53,246 nt of DNA from Bacillota bacterium (GCA_023386815.1 JAEWIZ010000010.1:1-53246); one strand, 5' to 3'. Shown: positions 25,126 through 34,845, numbered from the stretch's first letter. Program-made: numbers and translations. Notes: generated from the letters alone by a model not told the origin.

Positions 25126-25180
25126 GTAATGTTTACCTTACATTGAGTATACAAGGACCTTGATGTAATGTCAACCTTAC
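25126..25180 (-). promoter_or_regulatory. Two direct operator copies before the XRE-deformylase operon
   Basis: GTAATGTTTACCTTAC (25126-25141) and GTAATGTCAACCTTAC (25165-25180) differ at two positions. Each is an imperfect palindrome of GTAAxGT halves, and they start 39 bp apart. They lie 17-71 bp upstream of the repressor start. Confidence 0.7.
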
Positions 25181-25261
25181 AAAAGCCTTTTTAGAGCTGG
25201 AACATTACTATTTCGCTTTTATTATATAAAACTGCATTATTCATCAGTTTTTAAGAATGTA

Positions 25262-25789
25262 TTATTCATTCAATTTTGCATAAATGTATGTATCTTTCCA
25301 AATGGGCTTATTATTATCGTCTTTCCAAAAGTATACGTTTTTCTTTAAATGCGCTTCTCTGTTAAACTCTAAACTTTCTAGTAATTTCCAGGAAGCGATG
25401 TTTTGCGGGTCACACTCTGCAAAAATTCTATGAATTCCATCAGCAAATGCTAATGCCATTAGTGCCTCACAGCTTTCTTTCGCATACCCTTTACCCCAAT
25501 AGTCTTTATTGAATACGTACCCCATTTCAAGTGATTCACAATCCCTTTTTCCTAAATACACATTTCCTATCATTCTATGATTACTTTTTAATTCAACTGC
25601 AATCATTTCATATGTTGAAATTCTCCAAGCAAGATTGCTTTCCACTTCACTCATAGTCATTGGCTTGTATGGTTCATATTTAACCACATCTGAGTTTGAT
25701 AAATATTCATACAAATCTTTTAAATCGTTTTTCTTATATCTTCTTAAAATCAAATGTTCTGTTGTTACAATCACAATATTATCTTTCAT
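25262..25789 (-). CDS. GNAT-family N-acetyltransferase (RimJ/RimL-like)
   Basis: A 175-residue acetyl-CoA-dependent acetyltransferase. N-terminal strand TEHLILRRYKKNDLKDLYEY is at about residues 5-24. The acetyl-CoA motif A is GYVFNKDYWGKGYAKESCEA near 90-109, with the pyrophosphate loop in the second half. IASWKLLESLEFNREAHLKK follows near 137. The start at 25789 is set by GTGAGGATAAT; a GTG five codons earlier lies in that site. The substrate could be an N-terminal amine or a small molecule. It has no operon partner. Confidence 0.85.
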   Translation of the reverse strand: MKDNIVIVTTEHLILRRYKKNDLKDLYEYLSNSDVVKYEPYKPMTMSEVESNLAWRISTYEMIAVELKSNHRMIGNVYLGKRDCESLEMGYVFNKDYWGKGYAKESCEALMALAFADGIHRIFAECDPQNIASWKLLESLEFNREAHLKKNVYFWKDDNNKPIWKDTYIYAKLNE

Positions 25790-25860
25790 ATATATTATCC
25801 TCACAAAACCAATTTATAAAAACTATGAAATTATAATACTATATTGAATAATTTTTTGAG

Positions 25861-26469
25861 CTATTGTTTTTTAAACAGCAAGCGAATACCAAAATAGATT
25901 AAAAAAGCTCCAACGCATATATTTAAAATTTCAATAATATTCTGTGTTAGAAATCCACTAATTACTGTTCCCAAAATAGCAATTAGAGATAAAAAGCAAA
26001 GTGTAGACAGGACGCATCCTAAACCAAAATAGAAGAGCTGCGTTTTATTATAGTTATTTTCGATGATCTGTGTGGAAAATACTCCGCTCCAAAAGATAAT
26101 CGTTAATGGGTTGGAAGCAGTTAACAAAAGTCCTTGAACAAATATACTCTTACCAGATATATTAGAAAACAGGTTAATGCTTGGTAATAAGGTAGAATGA
26201 AAAGCTCCGGCTATTGTATTCGCCCCGAATAAAACTAGTATCATACAACCAAATATCTTTATTACAAATTTAACTTTATGGTTATTAATGATTGCCGCGA
26301 CTCCCAGGCCGGATAATGCTATGTAGATGAAATCAACAATTGCAATGGATAGAACGAGAGACAAACCAATAAAAATTCCATAGGTTGCTGAAGTGCGAAA
26401 GACCATCAGGCACATAGGACCGACAGCCAGTTGCAATAACATACCAAATTTTAAGCCTTTTAATAACAT
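25861..26469 (-). CDS. LysE/RhtB-family amino-acid exporter
   Basis: A 202-residue inner-membrane protein with about six helices. The family motif at the N-terminus, GLKFGMLLQLAVGPMCLMVF, is at residues 4-23, with the conserved GP. A second conserved stretch, LTASNPLTIIFWSGVF, is near 116-131. Members export lysine, threonine, homoserine or related compounds. A TCAGGAGGA site precedes the ATG. It is convergent with no gene and lies downstream of the AraC gene on the same strand. The substrate is unknown. Confidence 0.85.
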   Translation of the reverse strand: MLLKGLKFGMLLQLAVGPMCLMVFRTSATYGIFIGLSLVLSIAIVDFIYIALSGLGVAAIINNHKVKFVIKIFGCMILVLFGANTIAGAFHSTLLPSINLFSNISGKSIFVQGLLLTASNPLTIIFWSGVFSTQIIENNYNKTQLFYFGLGCVLSTLCFLSLIAILGTVISGFLTQNIIEILNICVGAFLIYFGIRLLFKKQ

Positions 26470-26603
26470 ATTTAAAATCCTCCTGAATTTAACCTAGACA
26501 ATAAGTGAACTGAGTTGTAATAACGTAACCTCATTGTTTGGAATTAGATAAACTTAGGCCGGTGAGCCTTCAATTATATTAATTGTTGAAGACAGTTCTA
26601 GAA

Positions 26604-27494
26604 TTATTCATAGAGAATATACTCGCCATTTCTATATTCTTTTGGTGATACACCTACTACTTTTTTAAAAATCCTTGAAAAGTAATATTGATCATCATAT
26701 CCTAATTCTTTACCCACTTCAAAAATGTACATATCGGTAGATCTTAACAATTTACAAGCCTCTTGCATTTTTAAATTAATAAAAAAGTCAAGCGGTGCAC
26801 GCTTCGCGTATTTTTTGAAAATAGCATTAATATAGCTTTTCGACAGATTTAATTCACTAGAAATATCCTCTAATGAAATATTCTGATGTAGATGCTCATA
26901 CATATACCGAACAATAATTGTAATATGTCGATTCTGTTTACTTGTCTCATCAACCTTCTCACGATGATAGATCTCTGACAAAATCAAAGACAGTACCTGG
27001 GATATATAGATGAAATTTCCGAGTGTGTAGTTTCGCTTTAGAACACGAAATAATAAATCGAACAGAAACATCATTCGGTTGTTTGCGTGAGGAGAATTAA
27101 TATCAATAATATTGCAGGCTTCGAGCGGGAAAAACTGTGTGTTGTATCCTTTGAAATGCACCCAAAGGATACTCCAGGGATCCTCCTCACTGGCGTAATA
27201 CTTATGCTTGGTATTACGGGGAATACAAAATGCATGTTCCGCATGTATTTCATAGGTTTTGCTATTTACCTGAATAAATCCTTTTCCTGAAGTGCAATAA
27301 ATTAGAATATATTCTTCAATTCCTTCCTCTCGTTCCCGATAATGATGAGCGGCATTAGGAAAGAAACCTACATCTGTCAAATACAGCGCTTTTATCATAG
27401 GATGCTGCGCATACTCGAGAAATGACTCTGTAGGTATGATAATATACTCTTCATCTTTGAATCCATCTTGTTTTTTAATATCTAATCTTTTCAT
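26604..27494 (-). CDS. AraC-family transcriptional regulator
   Basis: A 296-residue regulator. Residues 1-165 form a cupin-like sensor domain (YILIYCTSGKGFIQVNSKTY, then HAEHAFCIPRNTKHKY). Residues 195-290 hold the AraC double helix-turn-helix, including ISLEDISSELNLSKSYINAI and the second helix ending YYFSRIFKKVVGVSPKEYR. It diverges from the DUF5107/TPR gene across 140 bp, so it probably controls that gene. The cupin domain suggests a sugar or sugar-derivative effector. A CTTCAATTA / TTGTTGAAG hairpin near 26568-26591 may be its terminator. Confidence 0.92.
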   Translation of the reverse strand: MKRLDIKKQDGFKDEEYIIIPTESFLEYAQHPMIKALYLTDVGFFPNAAHHYREREEGIEEYILIYCTSGKGFIQVNSKTYEIHAEHAFCIPRNTKHKYYASEEDPWSILWVHFKGYNTQFFPLEACNIIDINSPHANNRMMFLFDLLFRVLKRNYTLGNFIYISQVLSLILSEIYHREKVDETSKQNRHITIIVRYMYEHLHQNISLEDISSELNLSKSYINAIFKKYAKRAPLDFFINLKMQEACKLLRSTDMYIFEVGKELGYDDQYYFSRIFKKVVGVSPKEYRNGEYILYE

Positions 27495-27634
27495 AGCTAA
27501 ATTATAGCATGACTATGGAATATTGTCCATCTTTAGCTAGTATATGATATTTTTATCAAGGATGAACTATGCTAATATAAAGGCAGGTAAGATAAGACCA
27601 TGATTCAAAAATGCAAACGTAAGGAGTTAAGATT

Positions 27635-30600
27635 ATGCAAACTAAAAAGACAGTTAAGGTTTGGGAGGAGCAGGTTACAATACCAACCTATAAGGTGTTT
27701 CAAGCGGAAAAGAGCCCTCTCTTTATAGAAAAAAGAGCGTACCAGGGAAGCACCGGAAAGGTATATCCATTTCCTGTGACTGAGAAGATCTCTGATGAAA
27801 AGGAAGATGTTTCCTACCAGGCTATTTTTCTTGAAAATGATTATCTTCAGGTAATGATTCTTCCAGAGTTAGGAGGGCGTATCCAGAGGGCGTTTGATAA
27901 AACAAATCACTACGATTTTGTGTATTATAATCACGTAATTAAGCCCGCACTGGTTGGACTTACCGGGCCATGGATCTCTGGTGGCATTGAGTTTAACTGG
28001 CCTCAACACCACAGACCGTCCACCTTTTCTCCGGTAGACTATAAATATACAGAAAATAAGGATGGTTCCTGTACGGTATATGTCAGTGAGATTGATCGAA
28101 TGTACGGTACAAAAGGAATGGGAGCCTTTACGCTATATCCTGATAAGGCCTATATCGAAATCAAAGGACAACTATTTAATCGAACAGATACTCCGCAAAC
28201 CTTTTTGTGGTGGGCTAATCCGGCAGTTCCGGTAAATGAACATACCTATTCCGTTTTTCCTCCGGATGTCCATGCTGTGATGGATCACGGTAAGCGTGCG
28301 GTTTCTACATTCCCTATCGCTACAGGAGAATATTACAAATATGATTATTCAGCGGGTATTGATATTTCAAGATATAAGAATATAAAGGTACCAACCTCCT
28401 ATATGGCAGCCCATTCTGATTTTGACTTCATTGGTAACTATGATGAAAAAATAGAGGCAGGTCTTCTTCATGTAGCAGATCATCATATCTCACCCGGAAA
28501 AAAACAATGGACCTGGGGAAATAGTGATTTTGGACTTGCTTGGGATCGCAATTTAACTGAGACAGACGGCCCTTATATTGAATTAATGACAGGTGTATTT
28601 ACAGATAACCAACCTGACTTCACCTGGTTAAAACCCTATGAAGAAAAAACCTTTACTCAGTACTTTATGCCTTATAAAGGTGTTGGTCGTGTTAAGAATG
28701 CAACCAAGGATGCCATGATCAACTATGAGATCCTGGACGAAAAAGCGTATATTAAGCTTTATACCTCCGGTTCCTATCAGGAGGCAGAGATTAAAGTAAG
28801 CTATGAGGGAGAAACTCTATTTTGTGAAAAAGTGGATCTTACACCGTTAACAAGCTATGAAACCTCATTTGACACAACACTTGCCACACCTTATGACTGT
28901 ATTGTAACGGTCACTGATCAGGAAGGTGTTACATTGGTTCAATATAAGGCGGTAGAGAAAAAACTGATGCCTACACCAGACCCAGCGCAGCCGCTGCTTC
29001 CACCCGCTCAGCTAAAATCTACGGAGGAATTATACCTGGGAGCACAGCATCTGGAGCAATATCGTCACGCGACCTATGAACCGGCAGATTATTATGAAGA
29101 AGGACTTCGCAGGGATGCAACAGATATCCGCCTGAATAACGGATATGGCATGCTGCAGTTTAAACGTGGAAACATTACAAAAGCGATTCAACATTTTGAA
29201 AAAGCAATCGAAAAGCAGACCTGGAAAAATCCAAATCCATATTACGGAGAAAGTTATTTTAACCTAGGTCTTGCACTGGAAATGGCGGGGGAAGATGCAA
29301 AGGCATATGATGCCTTCTATAAGTCTACCTGGAGCCACGAAACACAAAGTGGTGGTTTTTATTGGCTTGCCTGCTTAAGCAGTAGAAAGAAACAATACAC
29401 AGAAGCCTTGGAATTTGTAGATAAAGCACTGATTTATAACTGGCATAATATGAAAGCAAGATGCTTAAAGGCAGCCATTCTAAGACTTCTTGGGGAGGAT
29501 AATACGAGGTTTTTACAGGAGAGTATTGACATTGATCCACTATGTATGGGGTGTCTTTATGAACTGGCTATTTTCCAAAAGGATTTCGATTCCTGGAAAA
29601 AGATAATGCGTAATCAGGCGCATAATTATCTGGAGCTATCCATCGATTACCTTACCTATGGTCTGTATGAAGATGCAATTTGGATTCTTGAAATCTGTGA
29701 GGATAAAACACCATTGGTATACTATTATCAAGGCTATGCTTATTCGTTAGCCGGTGATCCGGTGAAGGCAAGGGATCTGTATCAGCTTGGAGAAACCGCG
29801 AACTCCGATTACTGCTTCCCGAACAAAGTTATAGAAATTAACATACTAAAAAGTGCTATTACAGTGTTAGAGAAGGCTCCGTTTGCCCACTATTATCTTG
29901 GTAATTTACTATATGACAAGAAGCAATTTGAAGCGGCTGCAAACCATTGGGACATCTCACATGCGGAAAATGATTCCTTTGCTATGACCTGTCGTAATCT
30001 TGCGATTTATCACTATAACAAGCAGAGAGATACTCAGAAAGCGCTGTCTTATATGAAGAAAGCTCTTGATCTTGAACCGGATTATGCAAGATTTTTGCTG
30101 GAGTATGACCAGTTAAGGGCAAGAGCAGGTGTAAGTAATCAAGAACGTTTAGTCTTCTTAGAAGCACGACTTGAAATAGTCAAAACACGAGATGCTCTAT
30201 ATCTCGAATACATTACTCTACTTAATAGCACAGGAGACTATGATAATGCTCTCAATTGTCTTTCATCACATACCTTCCATCCCTGGGAAGGAGGAGAGGG
30301 CAAAGTTAGTAACCAGTATCGACTCGCCCTAACCGAAAAAGCGATACAAGAATTAGATTTGGGTAATATAGAAAAAGCGATTGAACTTCTTAAGTCAACG
30401 ATTACATATCCGAATAATTTGGGAGAAGGAAAGCTTCCTAATACTCAAGATAATATTGCTAACTATTACTTGGGAAAAGCATATACCTTGATGGGAAAAC
30501 AGGATAAAGCATCAGAGTATTACAAAAAAGCTTCCATCGGACTGGAGGAACCTAGCAGTGTATTGTATTACAACGACCAACCGTCGGATACGATTTTGTA

Positions 30601-30922
30601 TCAAGGCTTGGCGAATCAAGAACTGGGTAATGCTGACGCTGCAAGAAAGGCTTATCATCAACTCCTTGCCTTTGGTGAAAAGCACCTGTTTGACAAGGTG
30701 GATTATGATTATTTCGCAGTATCACTTCCAGAAATAGAAGTGTTTCCGGATAACATTCAGCTTCGTAATGATACTTATTGTAATTATCTAATCGGTTTGG
30801 GATACCTTGGTCTTGGAGAAGTGGAGAAAGCAAGCAGTATCTTTGATAAAATTTTAGAAGAGCAGCCGAATTATCAAGGGGCAATTAGGCATAAGAAAAT
30901 GCTGAAGCGGTTAACACTGTAA
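27635..30922 (+). CDS. DUF5107 domain protein with tetratricopeptide repeats
   Basis: A 1095-residue cytoplasmic protein. Residues 1 to about 345 form the DUF5107 / aldose-epimerase-like domain (LPELGGRIQRAFDKTNHYDF near 78; GGIEFNWPQHHRPSTF near 118; PGKKQWTWGNSDFGLAWDRN near 288). The rest is an extended TPR region; clear units begin near 503 and recur to the end (AIQHFEKAIEKQ, ALSYMKKALDLEPDYARF). There is no signal peptide. The fold of the first domain suggests carbohydrate binding or processing, but the reaction is unknown. AraC control from the divergent gene and a downstream zinc alcohol dehydrogenase fit sugar metabolism. Confidence 0.85.
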   Translation: MQTKKTVKVWEEQVTIPTYKVFQAEKSPLFIEKRAYQGSTGKVYPFPVTEKISDEKEDVSYQAIFLENDYLQVMILPELGGRIQRAFDKTNHYDFVYYNHVIKPALVGLTGPWISGGIEFNWPQHHRPSTFSPVDYKYTENKDGSCTVYVSEIDRMYGTKGMGAFTLYPDKAYIEIKGQLFNRTDTPQTFLWWANPAVPVNEHTYSVFPPDVHAVMDHGKRAVSTFPIATGEYYKYDYSAGIDISRYKNIKVPTSYMAAHSDFDFIGNYDEKIEAGLLHVADHHISPGKKQWTWGNSDFGLAWDRNLTETDGPYIELMTGVFTDNQPDFTWLKPYEEKTFTQYFMPYKGVGRVKNATKDAMINYEILDEKAYIKLYTSGSYQEAEIKVSYEGETLFCEKVDLTPLTSYETSFDTTLATPYDCIVTVTDQEGVTLVQYKAVEKKLMPTPDPAQPLLPPAQLKSTEELYLGAQHLEQYRHATYEPADYYEEGLRRDATDIRLNNGYGMLQFKRGNITKAIQHFEKAIEKQTWKNPNPYYGESYFNLGLALEMAGEDAKAYDAFYKSTWSHETQSGGFYWLACLSSRKKQYTEALEFVDKALIYNWHNMKARCLKAAILRLLGEDNTRFLQESIDIDPLCMGCLYELAIFQKDFDSWKKIMRNQAHNYLELSIDYLTYGLYEDAIWILEICEDKTPLVYYYQGYAYSLAGDPVKARDLYQLGETANSDYCFPNKVIEINILKSAITVLEKAPFAHYYLGNLLYDKKQFEAAANHWDISHAENDSFAMTCRNLAIYHYNKQRDTQKALSYMKKALDLEPDYARFLLEYDQLRARAGVSNQERLVFLEARLEIVKTRDALYLEYITLLNSTGDYDNALNCLSSHTFHPWEGGEGKVSNQYRLALTEKAIQELDLGNIEKAIELLKSTITYPNNLGEGKLPNTQDNIANYYLGKAYTLMGKQDKASEYYKKASIGLEEPSSVLYYNDQPSDTILYQGLANQELGNADAARKAYHQLLAFGEKHLFDKVDYDYFAVSLPEIEVFPDNIQLRNDTYCNYLIGLGYLGLGEVEKASSIFDKILEEQPNYQGAIRHKKMLKRLTL

Positions 30923-31051
30923 TATAGTTAAATAGTCCATCAATTTTATGAATACTGAATTTTAGTATCTGTGAGCTTATGATATAATCAATATCATAAA
31001 CAAGAAATTATACTCATCCTACAAAGAATAAGACGAAGGAAGGTAAATGAA

Positions 31052-32116
31052 ATGGCAGATAAAATTCCGGATAAAATGCTAGGTATGAAATTACCAGGAG
31101 GTGCAAAGGTTGCTGAGGGTAGGTTCGATGTACCATCACCTGGTCCAGGGCAGGTATTACTGAAAATGAAGGCAGCTAGTCTTTGCGGAAGTGATTTGAA
31201 GTACATCTATTATGAACATACGGACAAAACCGGCGGCGCAAGATATGATGATGTTATTGCAGGCCACGAACCAAGCGGACAGGTGGTTTTGGTCGGCGAA
31301 GGTGTGACTGACTTTAAGGAGGGTGACCGGGTAGTAGTATATCATATTCAAGGCTGTGGTTACTGTGATGAATGCAGGAAGGGCTTCTTTATTAATTGTC
31401 AGCAACCGGAGCGACGTGCCTATGGCTGGCAAAGAGATGGTGCATTAGCGGAGTATATGGTGGCGGACACAAGTACCTGTATTCATTTACCGGACTTTCT
31501 TACCTATGAAGATGGTGCAATGATTGCTTGCGGATTTGGAACTGCTTATCAAGGCCTTTTAAGAGCGAATGTATCCGGTAAGGATAGAGTACTTGTTATG
31601 GGATTAGGTCCGGTAGGGCAGGCAACAATTATTCTGGCAAAAGCGTTAGGAGCACAGACGATCGGTGTTGATATCTCACCTGAGAGAATGGAAATGGCGA
31701 AAAATGTTGGTGCAGATGAAGTCTTAATCAGTGATGATTCCTTGGTGGATAAAGTAATGGAACTGACAGGCAGCAAGGGCGTAGAGGTGGCCATCGATTG
31801 TTCAGGTAGTAGTATTGGACGCCATAGATGCTTAGAAGTTGCAAGAATGTGGGGCAACGTAGTATTTCTTGGTGAACAGGGAACGGTAACCTTTGAACCT
31901 AGCCCATTGTTATTACATAAGAATTTAACTTTGCATGGCTCCTGGGTAACTTCAGTAGATAATATGGAACGTTTGGTTGAATTGCTGGATCGAAAGAAAA
32001 TACATCCGAGTCAGATTATCACTCATCGCTTTCCACTTAGACAGACACCGGAAGCATTTGAAATATTTGCAACCGGTAAGACTGGTAAGGTTGTAATTAA
32101 TATGGATCTAGAATAA
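31052..32116 (+). CDS. Zinc-binding medium-chain alcohol dehydrogenase
   Basis: A 354-residue MDR-family dehydrogenase (sorbitol / threonine dehydrogenase-like). The catalytic zinc site includes SLCGSDLKY near 45 and GHEPSGQV near 72. The structural zinc cysteines fit CGYCDECRKGFFINC near 103-117. The NAD-binding Rossmann motif is VMGLGPVGQATIILAKALGA near 186. The C-terminal domain is full length. AAGGAAGG precedes the ATG. It follows the DUF5107/TPR gene with a 130-bp gap. The polyol or sugar substrate is not predictable. Confidence 0.9.
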   Translation: MADKIPDKMLGMKLPGGAKVAEGRFDVPSPGPGQVLLKMKAASLCGSDLKYIYYEHTDKTGGARYDDVIAGHEPSGQVVLVGEGVTDFKEGDRVVVYHIQGCGYCDECRKGFFINCQQPERRAYGWQRDGALAEYMVADTSTCIHLPDFLTYEDGAMIACGFGTAYQGLLRANVSGKDRVLVMGLGPVGQATIILAKALGAQTIGVDISPERMEMAKNVGADEVLISDDSLVDKVMELTGSKGVEVAIDCSGSSIGRHRCLEVARMWGNVVFLGEQGTVTFEPSPLLLHKNLTLHGSWVTSVDNMERLVELLDRKKIHPSQIITHRFPLRQTPEAFEIFATGKTGKVVINMDLE

Positions 32117-32141
32117 AATTTAATTAAATATAGTTTTTGTC

Positions 32142-32199
32142 GCCATACATAAATTCTCTTACAATCAATCTCTGATAGAAAGCTGAATTTATGTATGGC
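32142..32199. terminator. Long hairpin between the dehydrogenase and M24 genes
   Basis: A perfect 15-bp inverted repeat, GCCATACATAAATTC (32142-32156) and GAATTTATGTATGGC (32185-32199), with a 28-base loop. The T-tract is weak, so it could be a terminator, an mRNA-stabilising hairpin or an operator. Confidence 0.5.
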
Positions 32200-32265
32200 A
32201 AGAGTATTTTGATCAATCTTTCTGAAATTTTACAGCGGTAAAACTAATACAAAGGGAGGCTGTTG

Positions 32266-33339
32266 ATGGAAGGCCTGGAACGAATCAGATATTGGTTAAA
32301 GGAACAACGATATGATGGAATAGTTATAAGTAGAAGAGACAATTATACCTGGATAACAAAGGGTAACACCAATCACGTGGTTCAAAATAGCGAAGTAGGA
32401 GTTGCAGCGTTATTAATAAGAGAAAACACGGTCGACCTTATTGCAGACAGCAGTGATTGCGCTAGAGTTTGGAAAGAGCAGAATTCACTGTCAGGTAATC
32501 CAATTCTGGTACCCTGGTATGAATCGATGGAGGAGTTCCTGAATGAATATCTAAAGAATCTTAACGTGGTATCGGATACTGGAGTTGCAGGAACCAGGAA
32601 TGTACAAAAGGAGCTTGTTACACTTCGGATGCGATTGACAGAGTCAGATGTTAAGAGTTATCAAAGAATTGGTGCACAGTGTGCAGGAATCGTTGAGCAA
32701 GTATGCAAGAAAGCGAAGCCGGGGCAATCGGAAAATGAAATTGCTAATCGACTTAGAATTCTATGCATTGAAAAAGGGATAAGCCCCGATTGTGTTCTAA
32801 TAGGAGCTGATGAAAGAATCCTTGATTATCGCCATCCAATGCCGACCGATAAAAGAATTCAGAAAACTCTTATGTGTGTATTAGGAGGCGAAAAAGAAGG
32901 ATTTAATATTAGCCTGACACGAATGGTCTATTTTACTCCTATTCCAAAAGAGCTTCAAGAAAAATATGAAAAGCTTCAGTACATATTTGCTTCTATGCAG
33001 CTGCTTATGAAAGAGGGTATGACATATTCTGAGTACTTTGAGAAGATAGTGAAGCTATACGAAGAGGTAGGCTATAAGGAGGAATGGAAGCTCCATCATC
33101 AAGGAGGACCTACCGGATATGGTTGTAGAGAATTTGTTGTAAAGCCATCAACGAAGGACTGCATACATACAGGGCAGGCATATGCTTGGAATCCCACAAT
33201 AACAGGAACCAAATGCGAGGAAACAACCTTTTTGGGCAAGGATGGACTTTTAACTTTAACAAGAACAGAGGGATGGCCACGCAGGATGATTACAACACCG
33301 TACGGCAATTTTGAAGTAGCAGATGTTTTGCAAAGATAA
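32266..33339 (+). CDS. M24-fold protein (Xaa-Pro peptidase-like), metal site apparently degenerate
   Basis: A 357-residue protein with a creatinase-like N domain and a C-terminal pita-bread domain (from about 135, SYQRIGAQCAGIVEQVCKKA). In active M24 enzymes the first metal Asp pair occurs in VDxG...SDxTR. Here the stretch reads CVLGGEKEGFNISLTRMVYF (near 205-224), with neither Asp. The motif HHQGGPTGYGCRE lies near 272 and EETTFL near 310, so some ligands may remain. It may therefore lack metallopeptidase activity, as creatinase does. The start is the ATG at 32266 after GGGAGG; a TTG one codon earlier is possible. Confidence 0.75.
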   Translation: MEGLERIRYWLKEQRYDGIVISRRDNYTWITKGNTNHVVQNSEVGVAALLIRENTVDLIADSSDCARVWKEQNSLSGNPILVPWYESMEEFLNEYLKNLNVVSDTGVAGTRNVQKELVTLRMRLTESDVKSYQRIGAQCAGIVEQVCKKAKPGQSENEIANRLRILCIEKGISPDCVLIGADERILDYRHPMPTDKRIQKTLMCVLGGEKEGFNISLTRMVYFTPIPKELQEKYEKLQYIFASMQLLMKEGMTYSEYFEKIVKLYEEVGYKEEWKLHHQGGPTGYGCREFVVKPSTKDCIHTGQAYAWNPTITGTKCEETTFLGKDGLLTLTRTEGWPRRMITTPYGNFEVADVLQR

Positions 33340-33340
33340 T

Positions 33341-33440
33341 GGGATAAGACAGAAGTAATCAGACAAAAGTAATAAGACTAATGTAATAAGACAAAAGTAG
33401 TCAAATAAATACAATAAGATAAATGTAATAAGATAAGATG
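33341..33440 (+). repeat. Degenerate 14-bp tandem repeat after the M24 gene
   Basis: Units of the form AATAAGACAAAAGT recur about six or seven times right after the stop codon (for example near 33371, 33385, 33413 and 33427), with decay. It sits between the stop and the 33462-33510 terminator. Confidence 0.7.
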
Positions 33441-33461
33441 AAATGACCTTAGATATAGAAA

Positions 33462-33510
33462 ACAAAGAACGGAGAGTGTCGGATATAAGGACAGTTGCTC
33501 CGTTCTTTGT
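33462..33510. terminator. Strong bidirectional terminator
   Basis: A perfect 13-bp stem, ACAAAGAACGGAG (33462-33474) with CTCCGTTCTTTGT (33498-33510). It lies between the convergent M24 and histidine kinase genes. Confidence 0.85.
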
Positions 33511-33543
33511 GTATAGAGTTATATAATCAGTCGATCCTTTTCG

Positions 33544-34845
33544 TTATGATAATATTAACGAGGTCGTTTCCAGGGGCAGCATAATTTTTAGGGTGAAGAT
33601 ACCGCTCTCTGCGGTGAAAATAGCCTGCCCACAATGGGTCTCAGCGATATATGAGATACTGCGTGTTCCATAACCATGGCCATCAAGTTGAGAAATGGGA
33701 AGTCCATCTTGTATGATCACCTGTCCGGTGAATGGATTTTCTAAGGAGATGAGCAGTTTATCTCTATGTATCGTAGCCATCATAGATACAATTCTAGCCT
33801 CTGAATCTGAGAAAGCGGCAGCAGCTGTGACTGCGTTTTCCAAAGCATTTGAAAATAGGGAGCAAAGCTCAGTATCACTATATGGAAGTGAAGCAGGTAA
33901 CTTCGCATCTACCTTCAAAGTAACTCTTGAATGCTTTGCCTTGGCAGCATAAGAAGATAAGATCAAATTAACAGCTTCGTTTTCACAAAAGTGCATGGGT
34001 GTTATGGCTTCAATGTCAGATTTAGCAGTTCGTAGATAAGCCTTGATTTCCTCCATGCAACCAGTGGCTGCTAGCCCCTGTAAATGGGCAAAGTGGTGGC
34101 GCATATCGTGACGATAGGCGGCGGCACTTTGCTGCATTTGCCGAAGAGCAGCAAACTCAGTCTGTGCCTGATGAAACTGTGTGGCCAGCATATCCCGCTC
34201 TCTTTGGGCGCTAGCCTGTTTTTGGGTTTCGTTATAGTAAAGAAGGACATATATATAATAGAATGCTGACATCATGGAAGGCATAAATTGTATTGCTGTG
34301 CGCGAGTGGTTGTACATTAGGTGGGTGTAAATAGTTGTAGCGTAATCGAACACATAGTAAAAAAAAGGTACAGCACCGAGCAAAAGACAGGATTTTACCG
34401 AGTGCTCCATCAGATGACTAATAGACACCACTACATACTTATATAGGAAATAGTAGGCCAGAAGCGCAGTTATGATGTAGCTGATATGATTTAGGGATAC
34501 TTGATTAAAGGCAGCGCCCATTACACTGCCGATCCAACGCGGAGGTTGACAGCACAGGTAAGAGGAAAACATGCTAGAGGCCGATATGATCCAGGAACGT
34601 TTTAAGTAGATGGCAATGAAAATAATCACAGGTAAATGGACGATTAGAGGGTATATTTTAAGTACCATCGACATACCCCAGAGCCGCAAACTGACGATTT
34701 GCAATAGAAAAGAGCTGAGGGCAAAACATCCGACAGCCAGATAATTTTTTCGTGTACGAGCCATTCCTGCAAAATTAACTGCAACTAAGGTACCAAACAG
34801 AAGTACAACCAAGTAACGGGAGAATTCAATGACAGTCGCTATCAT
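33544..34845 (-). CDS. GHKL-type sensor histidine kinase (AgrC-like)
   Basis: A 433-residue membrane kinase with about six N-terminal membrane helices (residues 1-200), then a coiled region (TQKQASAQRERDMLATQFHQ). The dimerisation motif AAAYRHDMRHHFAHLQGL near 240 has the phospho-His context of the GHKL group. The ATPase domain has LFSNALENAVTAA near 330 and the G box GHGYGTRSISY near 398. It overlaps the response-regulator gene by four bases. No AgrB or peptide precursor gene is nearby, so the signal is unknown and may not be a peptide. Confidence 0.92.
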   Translation of the reverse strand: MIATVIEFSRYLVVLLFGTLVAVNFAGMARTRKNYLAVGCFALSSFLLQIVSLRLWGMSMVLKIYPLIVHLPVIIFIAIYLKRSWIISASSMFSSYLCCQPPRWIGSVMGAAFNQVSLNHISYIITALLAYYFLYKYVVVSISHLMEHSVKSCLLLGAVPFFYYVFDYATTIYTHLMYNHSRTAIQFMPSMMSAFYYIYVLLYYNETQKQASAQRERDMLATQFHQAQTEFAALRQMQQSAAAYRHDMRHHFAHLQGLAATGCMEEIKAYLRTAKSDIEAITPMHFCENEAVNLILSSYAAKAKHSRVTLKVDAKLPASLPYSDTELCSLFSNALENAVTAAAAFSDSEARIVSMMATIHRDKLLISLENPFTGQVIIQDGLPISQLDGHGYGTRSISYIAETHCGQAIFTAESGIFTLKIMLPLETTSLILS

